Shown piece by piece: positions 5,748-6,370 of a stretch of DNA of 6,370 bases. The position numbers and the translations under genes were made by a program. The notes under the pieces were generated by a model, which was not told where the DNA came from, made no database searches, and saw nothing but the letters and a program-made list of their open reading frames with translations. The stretch's first letter is position 1, and each line of letters begins with the position of its first letter. The DNA lies in contig CAZIWX010000133.1 of NCBI GenBank assembly GCA_964543125.1, positions 1 to 6,370 of the forward strand, written 5' to 3'. The stretch is from CAZIWX01 sp964543125 (lineage in GTDB: Bacteria > Fidelibacterota > UBA8477).

Positions 5748-6359
5748 ATGACAAATATGAAACAGATAAAAGCTTCCCGGAAAGGACTGGTTGGCGCCGT
5801 CGTGGCAGCCATTGCGGCTTCACTGTGTTGCGTGGTTCCCCTTGTGCTGCTTGGTTTGGGGCTTGGCGGCGCCTGGGTAGGTAGTCTGACCGCCCTGGAA
5901 CCTTTCCGGCCGTATTTTATGGCTCTGACAGTGGTGTTGGTGGGCTACGCTTTCTATAGCGTGTATCATAAACCAAAAGCCGAGAACTGTGAACCCGGGA
6001 GCTACTGCGCCAATCCCAAAGCCAGTAAGATAAACAAAATTGCCTTATGGAGCGTCACCGTATTTGTCGCGGGCTTGCTGGCTTTTCCGTACCTGACTCC
6101 AACTTTATTTGTAAGCAACCAAAATCCAATCGTTACGAATACACATGTAAGGGAAGTGGTGCTGGACGTACCGGGAATGACCTGTGCCGCCTGCCCCGTG
6201 ACAATTCAAAAGAGTCTGGCCCGGCTGGATGGCGTGATTGAAGTCCACGCCAGCTTCGAGGATAAAAATGTGATTATTAAGTATGATCCGGCTAAAATAG
6301 CAACGCAAGACCTTATGGAAGCCACTCGCAATGCCGGGTACGAATCAACAGTCCACTAA
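5748..6359 (+). CDS. merT: Mercuric transport fusion protein MerT-MerP
   Basis: A 203-residue inner-membrane mercury importer fused to its own metal-binding domain. Residues 13-74 are a MerT-type membrane part with vicinal Cys27-Cys28 in the first helix (SLCCVVPLVLLGLG). The cytoplasmic loop holds Cys81 and Cys87, spaced 6 apart as Cys76 and Cys82 of classical MerT, and a third helix spans 98-118. From about 135 to 203 it is a MerP/HMA ferredoxin-like domain with G-M-T-C146-A-A-C149 and a normal end (DLMEATRNAGYES). In classical operons MerP is a separate periplasmic protein that passes Hg(II) to MerT; here it is tethered after the third helix, and known MerTP fusions have this order. GAGG 6 bases before the ATG supports the start. 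MerR-type operators precede both it and merR. No merA is visible before the window ends. Confidence 0.93.
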   Translation: MTNMKQIKASRKGLVGAVVAAIAASLCCVVPLVLLGLGLGGAWVGSLTALEPFRPYFMALTVVLVGYAFYSVYHKPKAENCEPGSYCANPKASKINKIALWSVTVFVAGLLAFPYLTPTLFVSNQNPIVTNTHVREVVLDVPGMTCAACPVTIQKSLARLDGVIEVHASFEDKNVIIKYDPAKIATQDLMEATRNAGYESTVH

Positions 6360-6370
6360 CTTTAACCAAC

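Noticed and set aside
1..6370. Mobile element, CRISPR array, tRNA or rRNA
   Set aside because: No transposase motifs, terminal repeats, regular repeat-spacer pattern or tRNA T-loop was seen in the window.

Overview
The window looks like a piece of a bacterial metagenome-assembled scaffold: a run of exactly 100 N (4857-4956) marks a scaffold join. A lipoprotein signal, a periplasm-facing thiol redox pair and a MerT-MerP fusion point to a bacterium with an extracytoplasmic redox compartment, but I cannot assign a phylum. TGA is used as a normal stop in the window, and Trp is encoded by TGG.

Minus-strand block (about 2769 down to 232). A 313-residue membrane protein with a Cys-Cys-Ala-His-His motif and a His-rich C-terminal domain is followed, after a 293-base spacer, by a TlpA/ResA-type thioredoxin-like lipoprotein and by a CcdA-family thiol electron transporter that overlaps it by 8 bases. 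The main discovery is in the thioredoxin-like gene. A plain ORF caller breaks it at an in-frame TGA (1274-1276). That TGA sits exactly at the first cysteine of the thioredoxin CxxC site, giving W-U-S-W-C-R-K-E. The frame continues for another 105 codons through the rest of the fold, and a 17-base hairpin with a GG-containing loop begins 10 bases after the TGA, as in a bacterial SECIS. I read the gene as a full-length selenoprotein of 192 residues with a UxxC active site, not a pseudogene. CcdA would be its membrane electron donor.

Middle block. A mostly empty AT-rich spacer (2770-3455) holds at most a doubtful small plus-strand ORF and a terminator-like hairpin. An APC-superfamily amino-acid permease (3456-4778, minus) follows, and its promoter region runs into the N gap.

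Plus-strand block (4957-6359). The tail of an unrecognised ORF emerges from the gap and is followed by a possible terminator. Then comes a mercury locus: merR with the Hg-binding cysteine triad at the Tn501 spacing, and a MerT-MerP fusion. Each gene is preceded by its own MerR-type promoter, with a dyad inside a 19-base spacer. No mercuric reductase is visible before the window ends.

Possible joint role (inference): the right half imports Hg(II) under MerR control. The left half is an extracytoplasmic thiol/selenol reduction module with a metal-ligand-rich membrane protein. Their proximity invites, but does not prove, a link through soft-metal stress.
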